Shown: positions 1-6,556, counted from the stretch's first letter. The stretch is 7,590 bases of DNA from an uncultured Flavobacteriales bacterium (GCA_937996585.1 CALKUW010000097.1:1-7590); one strand, 5' to 3'. Notes: generated from the sequence alone by a model not told the origin. Numbers and translations are program-made.

Positions 1-555
1 ACTCGCCGCCACGTAGACCTTCATGTAGCTGTGTCGCGGCCAATGGATGAGCTGCTTCATCTCATTGTTGCCCTCATAGGTCAATTCATCCTGCAGCCGG
101 TTGATCCCCGAGTGGCAGTTGCCCTCCGGATCGCGTTTGGCCAGTCGGAATTCCACATCGACGTCCGCGGCGATGTCCACGAACCCCGCCACGATCTGCC
201 CGGTATCCGCATTCAGTTTCCTGAAATCCGCATTCAGGATGTCCATGGCGTCGTGGATCTGGGCGTCGGAAATGTTCTCCTCTCCGTTGTCGTGGATCAC
301 ATGGAACACCACGGGAATGATGTACAGCTCATTGTCGCCGCCGCCACGCTGCAGCAATTGCCGCGTCTCCTCGCGGGTGGACTGTTCCGCGGCTGCACGC
401 GCCGCAGCGGCTCCCGGATGGGCGGCATCAAAGGCTGCCTGGGCGTCCGGCTGTCCGCAGGGGAGCACGTCCTGGCCATTGATTTGAAGGGACAGGACCA
501 TCAACAAGGCCGAGGCGGCCGCACGGAGGTGCAGGTGGAAATGCGAATTCAACAT
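1..555 (-). CDS. Secreted M43 (cytophagalysin-type) zinc metalloprotease, N-terminal part
   Basis: Translating the complement from the ATG at 555-553 gives 185 uninterrupted codons running off the left edge, so the 3' part of the gene is missing. Residues 1-28 look like a signal peptide: a short His/Arg-bearing start, then a hydrophobic core ASALLMVLSL, ending near INGQ. A charged, Ala-rich pro-region follows. From about residue 78 the sequence matches the conserved front of Bacteroidota M43 proteases: IIPVVFHVIHDNGEENISDA, then an LNADFRKLNADT segment, then VDVEFRLAKRDPEGN leading to a Gly-Ile-Asn-Arg, and later HWPRHSYMKVYV. In this family the zinc-binding HExxHxxGxxH lies further on, outside the window, so catalytic competence cannot be judged. 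Many Bacteroidota members carry a C-terminal type IX sorting domain; that part is also out of view. The gene is divergent from the rhodanese lipoprotein. An alternative start at codon 19 would remove most of the signal peptide and is unlikely. Confidence 0.85.
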   Translation of the reverse strand, partial: MLNSHFHLHLRAAASALLMVLSLQINGQDVLPCGQPDAQAAFDAAHPGAAAARAAAEQSTREETRQLLQRGGGDNELYIIPVVFHVIHDNGEENISDAQIHDAMDILNADFRKLNADTGQIVAGFVDIAADVDVEFRLAKRDPEGNCHSGINRLQDELTYEGNNEMKQLIHWPRHSYMKVYVAAS

Positions 556-569
556 GGGCTTGCAGGATG

Positions 570-577
570 GCAAGATA
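570..577 (-). promoter_or_regulatory. Possible -7 element for the M43 protease gene
   Basis: The minus strand reads TATCTTGC here, 14 nt ahead of the protease ATG. It shares TATCTT with the motifs before holB and ricT and partly fits the Bacteroidota -7 consensus TAnnTTTG, departing at the last two positions. No TTG at the usual -33 spacing was found. Inferred from motif and position only. Confidence 0.35.
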
Positions 578-648
578 CTGCGGGGAACAAGGGAGCATGC
601 CCCACGCCTCCCATCCCGGACGATGCGGGGGATAAACGGCACGGGAGC

Positions 649-656
649 TAGTTTTG
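649..656 (+). promoter_or_regulatory. TAnnTTTG -7 promoter element for the rhodanese lipoprotein
   Basis: TAGTTTTG is an exact match to the Bacteroidota primary-sigma -7 consensus TAnnTTTG and ends 8 nt before the ATG at 665. It predicts a transcript with an extremely short leader, and it supports 665 rather than the in-frame ATG at 554 as the true start. No clear -33 TTG is present upstream; that side is GC-rich. Confidence 0.55.
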
Positions 657-664
657 GTTGCACC

Positions 665-1165
665 ATGATACGGATGACGCTTCCCACCCCTTGGGCCACC
701 ACGATGGTCCTCCTCGGTTTACTCAGCCTCGAAACGGCCGGCTGTTCATCCCCTGCCCCCGCACCTGCACCTGCAGAAGCCGCCGGTCCGCCGGTCGAAC
801 AGACCACGCCGGCCGTGGCCCGGGACATCAGCGATGCGGAGCTGCTGGCATTGGTTTCGGAAAAGCCCGACCTGCTGCTGATTGATGTCCGCACCCAGCG
901 GGAATGGGACAAGGGCCACATCGAGGGCGCCTGCTTCCTTGATTTCCTGGAAGACGACTTCAGTGAAAGGGCCTCGAAGCTCCCCAAGGACCGCCCCATT
1001 GCCGTCTACTGCGCAGCCGGTGGCCGCAGCGCGGACGCCATGTCCTTCCTCGCCTCCAAGGGGTTCAAGGAGGTGTACAACCTTCGCGATGGATTCTACG
1101 GCTGGGATGACGCCGGAAGAGAGGTGTCCAGCAGCGAGCCTGCGCCCCTGCCCCAAGCCGAGTAA
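665..1165 (+). CDS. Rhodanese-domain lipoprotein
   Basis: This is a 166-residue protein. Residues 1-26 form a lipoprotein-type signal (hydrophobic TMVLLGLLSL) ending in TAGC, with the presumed lipidated Cys at 27. The -3 residue is Thr, which is off the strict lipobox, but relaxed forms occur in Bacteroidota. A Pro/Ala linker (SPAPAPAPAEAAGPP) leads to a single rhodanese domain at about residues 53-153. That domain has the LLLIDVRTQREWDKGHIEGA signature and an active-site loop CAAGGRS with the predicted sulfur-carrying Cys at 116, so it looks catalytically intact. It probably acts at the periplasmic face of a membrane; the sulfur donor and acceptor are unknown. The open frame extends back to an ATG at 554, but that start would bury the signal peptide and overlap the divergent protease start. 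The ATG at 665 directly follows a promoter motif. The gene stands alone and converges on gldH with no base between the stop codons. Confidence 0.85.
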   Translation: MIRMTLPTPWATTMVLLGLLSLETAGCSSPAPAPAPAEAAGPPVEQTTPAVARDISDAELLALVSEKPDLLLIDVRTQREWDKGHIEGACFLDFLEDDFSERASKLPKDRPIAVYCAAGGRSADAMSFLASKGFKEVYNLRDGFYGWDDAGREVSSSEPAPLPQAE

Positions 1166-1174
1166 TTACTCGGC
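1157..1174. terminator. Perfect 18-bp palindrome bridging convergent stop codons; candidate bidirectional terminator
   Basis: GCCGAGTAATTACTCGGC equals its own reverse complement. In RNA from either strand it can form a 7-bp stem (GCCGAGT/ACTCGGC) with an AATT loop. Both the rhodanese stop (TAA 1163-1165) and the gldH stop (TAA at 1168-1166) lie in the loop and stem top. Neither side has a U-tract, so a classical intrinsic terminator is only partly supported. The hairpin could instead block convergent read-through or protect 3' ends. Confidence 0.4.
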
Positions 1175-1672
1175 CATCCGGTCGAACAGGGCAAACCGCA
1201 CATCACTGATGCCTGGAAGGGGATCGCGCCGCATGGCGTGGACGATGTCGAGCCTGTAGTTGCCCTCCAGCGGGAAGGCGACACCCCGTTTGTATCCGAT
1301 ACGGTGGTCGACCCATTCACCTCCGTCCCCGTACCACGTCCCGTCGGGACCGGCGAGGGGGCAGGCCAAGGTGTCAGTCAAGGTCTTGCCGTTGGGATAG
1401 GTCAGGCGCACGAACAGGTACAGGTTGGAGAACGGGTAGTCCTGATTGTGGCGCAATCCGAACTGGAGGTCGTGTCGGTGTTCAGGTGCGGCCACATCGA
1501 ACTGGAGCCGAACCGTATCCCGGGATGACCAACCCGCAGGATCCACCGGCGCAGCATCGGATGCGACAGGGCCCGAACCGCATCCTGCCAGCATCCCCAA
1601 AAGCGAGACCGCAAGGACAGCCGCGGTGAAATTCAATGTCCCCACTCCTGACTGGAACCGGGTGTTGTTCAT
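1166..1672 (-). CDS. gldH: Gliding motility lipoprotein GldH
   Basis: This 168-residue lipoprotein has a signal segment (FTAAVLAVSLLGMLAG) with lipobox LAGC and the lipidated Cys at 31. The mature part carries GldH hallmarks: RDTVRLQFDV near residue 51, the block HNQDYPFSNLYLFVRLTYP at about 75-93 followed by NGKTLTDTL, the stretch GPDGTWYGDGG, and the C-terminal GNYRLDIVHAMR. GldH is an outer-membrane-associated lipoprotein needed for gliding in Flavobacterium, where gliding depends on the type IX secretion apparatus; many non-gliding relatives also keep it. The start ATG overlaps the ricT stop as ATGA, so translation is probably coupled to ricT. The holB-ricT-gldH order is familiar in Bacteroidota and supports the call. 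A penicillin-binding protein that I recall often following gldH is absent; the next gene converges instead. Confidence 0.88.
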   Translation of the reverse strand: MNNTRFQSGVGTLNFTAAVLAVSLLGMLAGCGSGPVASDAAPVDPAGWSSRDTVRLQFDVAAPEHRHDLQFGLRHNQDYPFSNLYLFVRLTYPNGKTLTDTLACPLAGPDGTWYGDGGEWVDHRIGYKRGVAFPLEGNYRLDIVHAMRRDPLPGISDVRFALFDRMAE

Positions 1673-2934
1673 GCGTTGGAACCTTTGTCGTTTCCGCGGC
1701 CCCTTCGGCGCTTCTTGCGCCGCTTTCCGGAGCTGCCGCTGTTTCCTCCGCCCGATGCCGGAGCGGCTTGGGCCTGATTGGTGGCGCCGCCTTTGCTGCG
1801 GCCACGCTTGCGCCCACGGCCGCGGCCCCGGTTACGGCCCTGGCTGTCAAAGCGGCCCACGTCGTCCTGACCGACCACGTCGCCATACAGCGCGTCCTCG
1901 GGAGCGGCTTCCTCGGCGATGGCGTACCCCTGCAGGTCATCCGGCTTCTCACCCCGCGCGTTCATTTCCATGATGTGGCGCACGTCCTCGAGGTCGATGG
2001 GAATCGGCGACGCCGTCGGGTCGTCGAAATACTGGAACCACATCCGTCCACCGAAGATGTCGGTCTTGAAGTGTCCCGCCTTGCCCTTGCGGGTCATCAA
2101 CTTCGTGCTCGGTGGCGGAAACTGTGCCACCGCCTCCTTGTACTGGTCGAGCTCGAAATTGAGGCAGCACTTGAGCTTGCCGCATTGGCCCGCCAGCTTC
2201 TGCGGGTTGAGCGAGAGTTGCTGGTAGCGCGCCGCGCCCGTCGACACACTGCGGAAGTCCGTCAACCAGGTGGAGCAACAGAGCTCGCGGCCGCATACGC
2301 CGATGCCCCCGATCCGCGCGGACTCCTGCCGTGCCCCGATCTGCCGCATCTCCACCCGGACCTTGAAGGCCCCGGCGAGCGCCTTGACCAGCTCCCGGAA
2401 ATCGACGCGCTGCTCGGCCGTGTAGTAGAACGTGCACTTGGTGCCATCCCCTTGGTACTCCACGTCTCCGAGTTTCATCTCGAGCTTGTGGTCGGCGATG
2501 ATGCCCCGGGCCCGGGTGAGGGTATCCTGTTCCCGGTTGCGCACCTCCTGCCAGGTGTTGATGTCCTCCATCTCCGCCTTGCGGATGACCTTCTTGATTT
2601 CGTGGGTGTCCTTGACGCCCTTGGCCTTCATCTGTGCCCGGACGAGCTCGCCGGTCAGCGAAACAACACCCAGGTCTTCACCGGGGTTGGCATCGACGAC
2701 CGCCACATCCCCGGTCTGCACCCTGCGGCCCTGGCCAATGCGGTAATATCCTTTCCGGTTGCGCTTGAACCGCACTTCCACGATGTCGAACGGCCGCTGA
2801 CCCTCGGGGATGGGCACCCCCTCGAGCCAATCGAACACGGTCATCACGTCACAACCGCAGTTGCCGCAATTGCCATTGGATCGGCACCCTCGCGGCTTGC
2901 CATCCTCACCTTTCCTGCACGAGGCACATCCCAT
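1669..2934 (-). CDS. ricT: PSP1-domain protein RicT (YaaT family)
   Basis: This 421-residue protein opens with MGCASCRKGEDGKPRGC, the standard Bacteroidota RicT start, followed by NCGNCGC. That gives six cysteines in the first 28 residues (3, 6, 17, 23, 26, 28), a plausible metal or Fe-S site. The PSP1 core follows: VRFKRNRKGYYR at about 55-65, and then the signature GVCGRELCCSTWL (Cys 214, 219, 220) and LSLNPQKLAGQCGKLKCCLN (Cys 251, 256, 257). In Bacillus, RicT/YaaT works with RicA and RicF in an Fe-S-containing complex that helps RNase Y process selected mRNAs. The exact role in Bacteroidota is less certain. The last 60 residues are low-complexity and strongly basic (repeated GRGRG/KRGR, then KRRKKRRRGRG), fitting RNA contact. 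The gene lies 30 nt after holB with its own promoter-like motif and overlaps gldH by 4 nt. Confidence 0.93.
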   Translation of the reverse strand: MGCASCRKGEDGKPRGCRSNGNCGNCGCDVMTVFDWLEGVPIPEGQRPFDIVEVRFKRNRKGYYRIGQGRRVQTGDVAVVDANPGEDLGVVSLTGELVRAQMKAKGVKDTHEIKKVIRKAEMEDINTWQEVRNREQDTLTRARGIIADHKLEMKLGDVEYQGDGTKCTFYYTAEQRVDFRELVKALAGAFKVRVEMRQIGARQESARIGGIGVCGRELCCSTWLTDFRSVSTGAARYQQLSLNPQKLAGQCGKLKCCLNFELDQYKEAVAQFPPPSTKLMTRKGKAGHFKTDIFGGRMWFQYFDDPTASPIPIDLEDVRHIMEMNARGEKPDDLQGYAIAEEAAPEDALYGDVVGQDDVGRFDSQGRNRGRGRGRKRGRSKGGATNQAQAAPASGGGNSGSSGKRRKKRRRGRGNDKGSNA

Positions 2935-2938
2935 ATTC

Positions 2939-2946
2939 GAAAGATA
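2939..2946 (-). promoter_or_regulatory. -7-like element abutting the ricT start
   Basis: The minus strand reads TATCTTTC, one mismatch from TAnnTTTG, followed by GAAT and then the ricT ATG. It lies in the 30-nt gap after holB. With only 4 nt to the start codon, a transcript begun here would be nearly or fully leaderless. The same CGCTATCTT core at the same 4-nt distance precedes holB. No -33 TTG was seen. Confidence 0.45.
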
Positions 2947-2964
2947 GCGCGGGGGAGCATCCGG

Positions 2965-4092
2965 CTACCGGGGGCGGTGGAGAAGTTCCATCATCCGCAT
3001 GCTCAAATCGAGGAAAACGGTCCGGCCGTATACGTTCCCGGTGATGTCACGCGCCGCCTTCTCCAACTCGGACTGCATGTCCACGACGTTGCCGTGGTGG
3101 ATGTAGGCTGAGAATTTCTCGGCGAACCCCCGTTCGGATGCGCGCAGCCGTACCGCTGTCGCGGCGCCGTAATTGCCCACGATGCACTGACGCACCATGT
3201 GCAGCGCGTAGGCGAGGAATTGCTTCTGGTCCTCCCGTCCGAGGTCGTGGAACGCATCCGCCATGGAAGTCGCCTTGCGGCCATCCCGCGCGAAGCTGAT
3301 GCGCATCCAGTCCACGAACATGGCGAACTCCCCTGCGGTATCCTCCGTGGCCAGGCGGCGGGCCTTGGCCAGGTCTCCCTCGCACAGGTCCACGGCATCC
3401 GCGACGCGGCTCCTGTCCAGACCCTGGCCCTCCAGCCAAGCCCGCGCATCCCCTTTCGAAACGGGCGGAACCGGTACGATCTGGGTGCGGCTCAGAATGG
3501 TGGCCAGGATGTTTTCCGTGCTGTCCGCGAGCAGGATGAAGACCGTCTTGGCGGGCGGTTCTTCAATGACCTTCAACAGTTTGTTCGCGGTGTCGGTGCG
3601 CATCGATTGTGCACCCCAGATGACCTGCACCTTCCATCCACCGGCATGGGCGGTCAGAGAAAGGCGGCGCAGCACCTCCGCGGCCTCGTGGACGGAGATG
3701 AAAGGCTGCTTGTTGCCGAGGGCCATCTTGTCCCGGAGGTCAACCATGTCGAAATGGGGGCCCGCCTCGCGCAACAATTCCCGCCAAGTGCCCAATTGAT
3801 CCGAGCTCAGTGCCTTGTCCTTGCCGGGGGGCTTGACAACGGGGAAGGTGAAATGGAGGTCGGGATGCTGGAGCTGGTCGTGCTGCTGGCATGAGGGGCA
3901 ACGGCCGCAGGCCTCGCCCCCTTCCCGCCCCGTGCAGTGCAGGCGACGGGCCAGGCCGAGGGCCAATGCCAGGCCACCGCGACCGGGTGAGCCCGTGAAC
4001 AGCATGGCGTGTGCCAACGTCCCGGCATCCGCACGCTCGGCAAGCCGGTTTGCGAGGGCTTCCTGCCCGATGGCTTCACGCGTGGCTTCCAT
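2965..4092 (-). CDS. holB: DNA polymerase III delta' subunit (clamp loader)
   Basis: This 375-residue protein fits the Bacteroidota HolB family. The N-terminal AAA+ module begins with the IGQEALANRLAER segment. The Walker-A position, LFTGSPGRGGLALALGLARR (about 31-50), lacks the ATP-binding Lys, as expected for delta', which is a structural clamp-loader subunit. A four-Cys zinc module (Cys 53, 62, 65, 68; GEACGRCPSC) follows, then an HPDLHFTFP block. ANKLLKVIEEPPAKTVFILL at about 169-188 is the conserved sensor-region helix, and ILSRTQ at about 199-204 stands where SRC/SRT is found in clamp-loader subunits. The remaining residues are a helical collar. The product loads the beta sliding clamp at replication forks. 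The gene starts 18 nt after the receptor stop codon and ends in TAG 30 nt before ricT. A DnaX (tau/gamma) identity is excluded by the missing Walker Lys and the length. Confidence 0.9.
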   Translation of the reverse strand: MEATREAIGQEALANRLAERADAGTLAHAMLFTGSPGRGGLALALGLARRLHCTGREGGEACGRCPSCQQHDQLQHPDLHFTFPVVKPPGKDKALSSDQLGTWRELLREAGPHFDMVDLRDKMALGNKQPFISVHEAAEVLRRLSLTAHAGGWKVQVIWGAQSMRTDTANKLLKVIEEPPAKTVFILLADSTENILATILSRTQIVPVPPVSKGDARAWLEGQGLDRSRVADAVDLCEGDLAKARRLATEDTAGEFAMFVDWMRISFARDGRKATSMADAFHDLGREDQKQFLAYALHMVRQCIVGNYGAATAVRLRASERGFAEKFSAYIHHGNVVDMQSELEKAARDITGNVYGRTVFLDLSMRMMELLHRPR

Positions 4093-4096
4093 GACC

Positions 4097-4104
4097 CGAA
4101 GATA
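4097..4104 (-). promoter_or_regulatory. -7-like element abutting the holB start
   Basis: The minus strand reads TATCTTCG, one mismatch from TAnnTTTG, followed by GGTC and then the holB ATG. It fills most of the 18-nt gap after the receptor gene, so holB likely has its own promoter rather than relying only on read-through from recO and the receptor. No -33 TTG was seen; the upstream side is coding sequence of the receptor C-terminus. Confidence 0.45.
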
Positions 4105-4110
4105 GCGGCA

Positions 4111-6537
4111 TCAGCCCGCCGGCGACCACCGCAGTCCGCAGCGGAAATCGCGGCCAGCCGCACTGATGCCGGAGGCGAAGACCTTGTAGTGACGGTCCAG
4201 CACGTTGTGCACGCCCACACTGAAGGTTGTGCGCTCGGTCAGGCGCGCGTCGATGTCAAAGCCCATCGTCCACCAGGACGGGGTGCCATCGGGGGTGGCC
4301 TCTGCGAGGTTGTCCGTCGCACCGGGTCCGTAGTCCTCTGCCCGTTTCCAAGCGCTCCAACGCACGTGGGCATCGAAAGTCAACCATTCACCGGACCGCT
4401 GGGCCGCGAGCAGACCAAAGGCAGGAGGGATGTGGGACAAGGGGCGTCCATCGGCATCCCGGCCGCGGGTGACATTGAGGGTGGCCCTCATGCGCCAGCC
4501 TTCGGCGACCCGGTAATGGGCTTGCCACTGCCCCCCACGCAAGGTGGCCCGGCCGATGTTGGCATTGACCTGGATCAGGTTGGTGTCGCCTTCCACCACG
4601 AGGGTCTCGATGCGTTCGCCACCCGAACCGACCAAGGCGGTATCCACCGCTTGGATGGCATCCCCGAGCAAGGTGGTAAAGGTGCTGCCCCTCAAAATGA
4701 GCCGTTGGTTGCTGGTGCGCCAATGGCCCCCGAGCTCGGCACTGTAAAGCCGTTCAGGACGCAAGCTGTCTGCGGGAACCACCGCGTACCCGTCCTTGGC
4801 GCGCACCTTGCCCACGTCGTCGACATTCGGGTTGCGGAAGGCCGAAGCGAGCACGGCGTGGGCACCCCAACGGCTGTGGCCCTTCCACCTGATGGTGGTG
4901 CTGCCCGTTAGGGCTCCCCGGCGGTAACCCACGGTGGCGTCGTCGTTGAAGGCAACGGAAGGGCCGGGAATCGGAAAACCGGGCTGCGGCTCGAAACGGG
5001 ACTCGAGCCAACCACGTGTGTAGCGCGCAGCAGCATGCAAATGCCAGTCGCTCCACCGTCGCGTCAGTCCACCGTATGCGGAAAGGGAACCCATGTCGGA
5101 GCCCCCGTTTGGATAGCGGGTCAGCACCGTTTCATCGAGCAACAATCCGTCCGCACGCCGCTCCATCCGCGCTTCCGACGAGACCCTGTGGTGGTCCCAG
5201 AGGGCTCCGTAGGAAAGGTTCCATGGGCCCAGCCGCTGGTCGACATCGAACTGCAGTCCGAACACGTCCACCCGCTCCTCCTGGACTTCGCGACCCTGTT
5301 CGCCGAAGCGGGCCTTGAAGCGCGTTTCCTCGACCTGCTGCCAGTATGGGGTGAAGGTGACCTGGCCGAGCCCCCGGATGCGCGACCGAAAATGCAGAGC
5401 GGCCAATGAGCGCCGCTGAGGACCATAGTCCCACTGTGCCCATTTCGGACCCCCATCCGAAGCCGCGTCATTGAGGCGGTCGAAGCGCGGCACGTTGGAG
5501 CTCGTGCTGTGCTGAATGTTGAGTACCACATGGCGTTCCATGCCGCCGAAACGGAATTTCTGGACCACGTCCGTCTGATGGTAGCCCGACCCGGGCTGCA
5601 AGTGGGCCGTGACATTGCTGTCCACCACATCTCGGACGTCAGCGCCGTCCAATTCCGTGCGCACCACCCAGGGGATGCGCCCCCAATCCGCATAACCATG
5701 GGGCCGCCACCGGCCCATCCTGAGGTCGCCATATCGCCTGTGCGTCAGGCTGGTGAATGAATGGAACGCCCGCCCACCGGCCTCGGCATCCGCATGGAAG
5801 AGCGGACTGCGGGCGGCGGAGCTGAACCCGACTTGCGCACGGGCGCGTGCTCCTGTTTGCCATGCCGGCGTCCGCGTCCGGTAATGGATCACCCCGCCCA
5901 GCGCGTCACTGCCGAATTGAACAGACCCTGCTCCGTGCCGGACCTCAACGCCGGACACGGCGAAGGGATCCACCGTCAGCGCATTCTGCAGGTGGCCACT
6001 GCGGTAGATGGCGTTGTTGAGCCGGATGCCATCCACCACCAGCAAGATCCGGTTGGCCTCGAACCCCCTCAATACCGGAGAACCGCCGCCTTGTTGGCTT
6101 TGCTGCACCATCACCTGCCCCGATTCCCACAGCAGGGTCGCGGCATTGGATGGAACGGCCTGGGCAATGGAACGCGCAGAGATCCGGCTCACGGTCTCGG
6201 CACCGGCGACCTGGCGGATGGGGTCGGCCGTAACGACCACCACCTCGGAGAGGTTGATCGACTCGGGGGAGAGTTGTACCTCCACGTCGAGGTATTGCTC
6301 CGGCATCGCCACGGAACGCGACCCGAACCCCAGGCTTCGGATGTTCAAGGTGTCCCCTTGCCGGATAAGGCTGTCCAACTGCAGCCGGCCCTCGAGGTCT
6401 GTCACGCGCGCCGTTCCGGCGTTGTTGCTGATCACGGCTGCCGGTAAGGGATTGCCGTCCCCGTCCTTTACCTCGATGACCTGGCTGCTGGCCACACCGG
6501 GAAAAGCCAATGCCATCGCGAGCCAAAGTCGCACCAC
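4111..6537 (-). CDS. TonB-dependent outer membrane receptor, HmuR-like
   Basis: Taking the GTG at 6537 as start gives 808 residues with a good signal peptide, VRLWLAMALAFPGVASS. A carboxypeptidase-regulatory-like domain spans about residues 20-92, with GNPLPAAVISNNAGTARVTD and then DLEGRL. The plug follows at about 105-225. It includes GSPVLRGFEANRILLVVDGI, then RLNNAIYRSGHLQNALTVDP and GAGSVQFGSDALGGVIHYRT, a form typical of Bacteroidota relatives of haemin/haemoglobin receptors. The rest is a beta-barrel ending in VHNVLDRHYK and a terminal strand FRCGLRWSPAG. At the places where HmuR-like proteins carry YRAP and NPDL this one has FRNP (567-570) and PADSL (588-592), so haem as ligand is uncertain. 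The frame stays open upstream to 6774, but that stretch overlaps recO and lacks a signal peptide. Other possible starts are the GTG at 6534 and an ATT at 6561. The gene begins 19 nt after recO and is probably cotranscribed. Receptor class is sure; substrate is not. Confidence 0.88.
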   Translation of the reverse strand: MVRLWLAMALAFPGVASSQVIEVKDGDGNPLPAAVISNNAGTARVTDLEGRLQLDSLIRQGDTLNIRSLGFGSRSVAMPEQYLDVEVQLSPESINLSEVVVVTADPIRQVAGAETVSRISARSIAQAVPSNAATLLWESGQVMVQQSQQGGGSPVLRGFEANRILLVVDGIRLNNAIYRSGHLQNALTVDPFAVSGVEVRHGAGSVQFGSDALGGVIHYRTRTPAWQTGARARAQVGFSSAARSPLFHADAEAGGRAFHSFTSLTHRRYGDLRMGRWRPHGYADWGRIPWVVRTELDGADVRDVVDSNVTAHLQPGSGYHQTDVVQKFRFGGMERHVVLNIQHSTSSNVPRFDRLNDAASDGGPKWAQWDYGPQRRSLAALHFRSRIRGLGQVTFTPYWQQVEETRFKARFGEQGREVQEERVDVFGLQFDVDQRLGPWNLSYGALWDHHRVSSEARMERRADGLLLDETVLTRYPNGGSDMGSLSAYGGLTRRWSDWHLHAAARYTRGWLESRFEPQPGFPIPGPSVAFNDDATVGYRRGALTGSTTIRWKGHSRWGAHAVLASAFRNPNVDDVGKVRAKDGYAVVPADSLRPERLYSAELGGHWRTSNQRLILRGSTFTTLLGDAIQAVDTALVGSGGERIETLVVEGDTNLIQVNANIGRATLRGGQWQAHYRVAEGWRMRATLNVTRGRDADGRPLSHIPPAFGLLAAQRSGEWLTFDAHVRWSAWKRAEDYGPGATDNLAEATPDGTPSWWTMGFDIDARLTERTTFSVGVHNVLDRHYKVFASGISAAGRDFRCGLRWSPAG

Positions 6538-6556
6538 GCCAGGGAAACGGGAGGCA

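Noticed and set aside
590..640. Possible GC-rich hairpin in the divergent intergenic region (CCCCACGC pairing with GCGGGG)
   Set aside because: Only about six pairs including a wobble, across a long loop; expected by chance in sequence this rich in G and C.
31..651. Plus-strand open frames of 206 and 128 codons at the left end
   Set aside because: The complement encodes a clear M43 protease N-terminus with signal peptide, so these are shadows.
554..664. The 37-codon upstream extension of the rhodanese lipoprotein frame
   Set aside because: It would hide the lipoprotein signal, include the promoter motif and collide with the divergent protease start.
1636..3111. A 491-codon open frame on the plus strand opposite ricT and the end of holB
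   Set aside because: Its product is a His/Leu/Arg-rich shadow with no recognisable domain, while the opposite strand encodes a clear RicT. Long antisense frames are expected in GC-rich codon-biased genes.
3943..3993. Missing Walker-A lysine in HolB as a sign of a broken gene
   Set aside because: Delta' subunits do not need ATP binding, and Bacteroidota HolB proteins commonly lack this Lys; the rest of the protein is intact.
4009..4911. A 300-codon plus-strand open frame opposite the receptor C-terminus and holB start
   Set aside because: No domain signature; it runs across two well-supported minus-strand genes and is explained by codon bias.
5761..6447. A 228-codon plus-strand open frame opposite the receptor plug region
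   Set aside because: Composition follows the antisense of the plug motifs; nothing recognisable and no promoter or start context.
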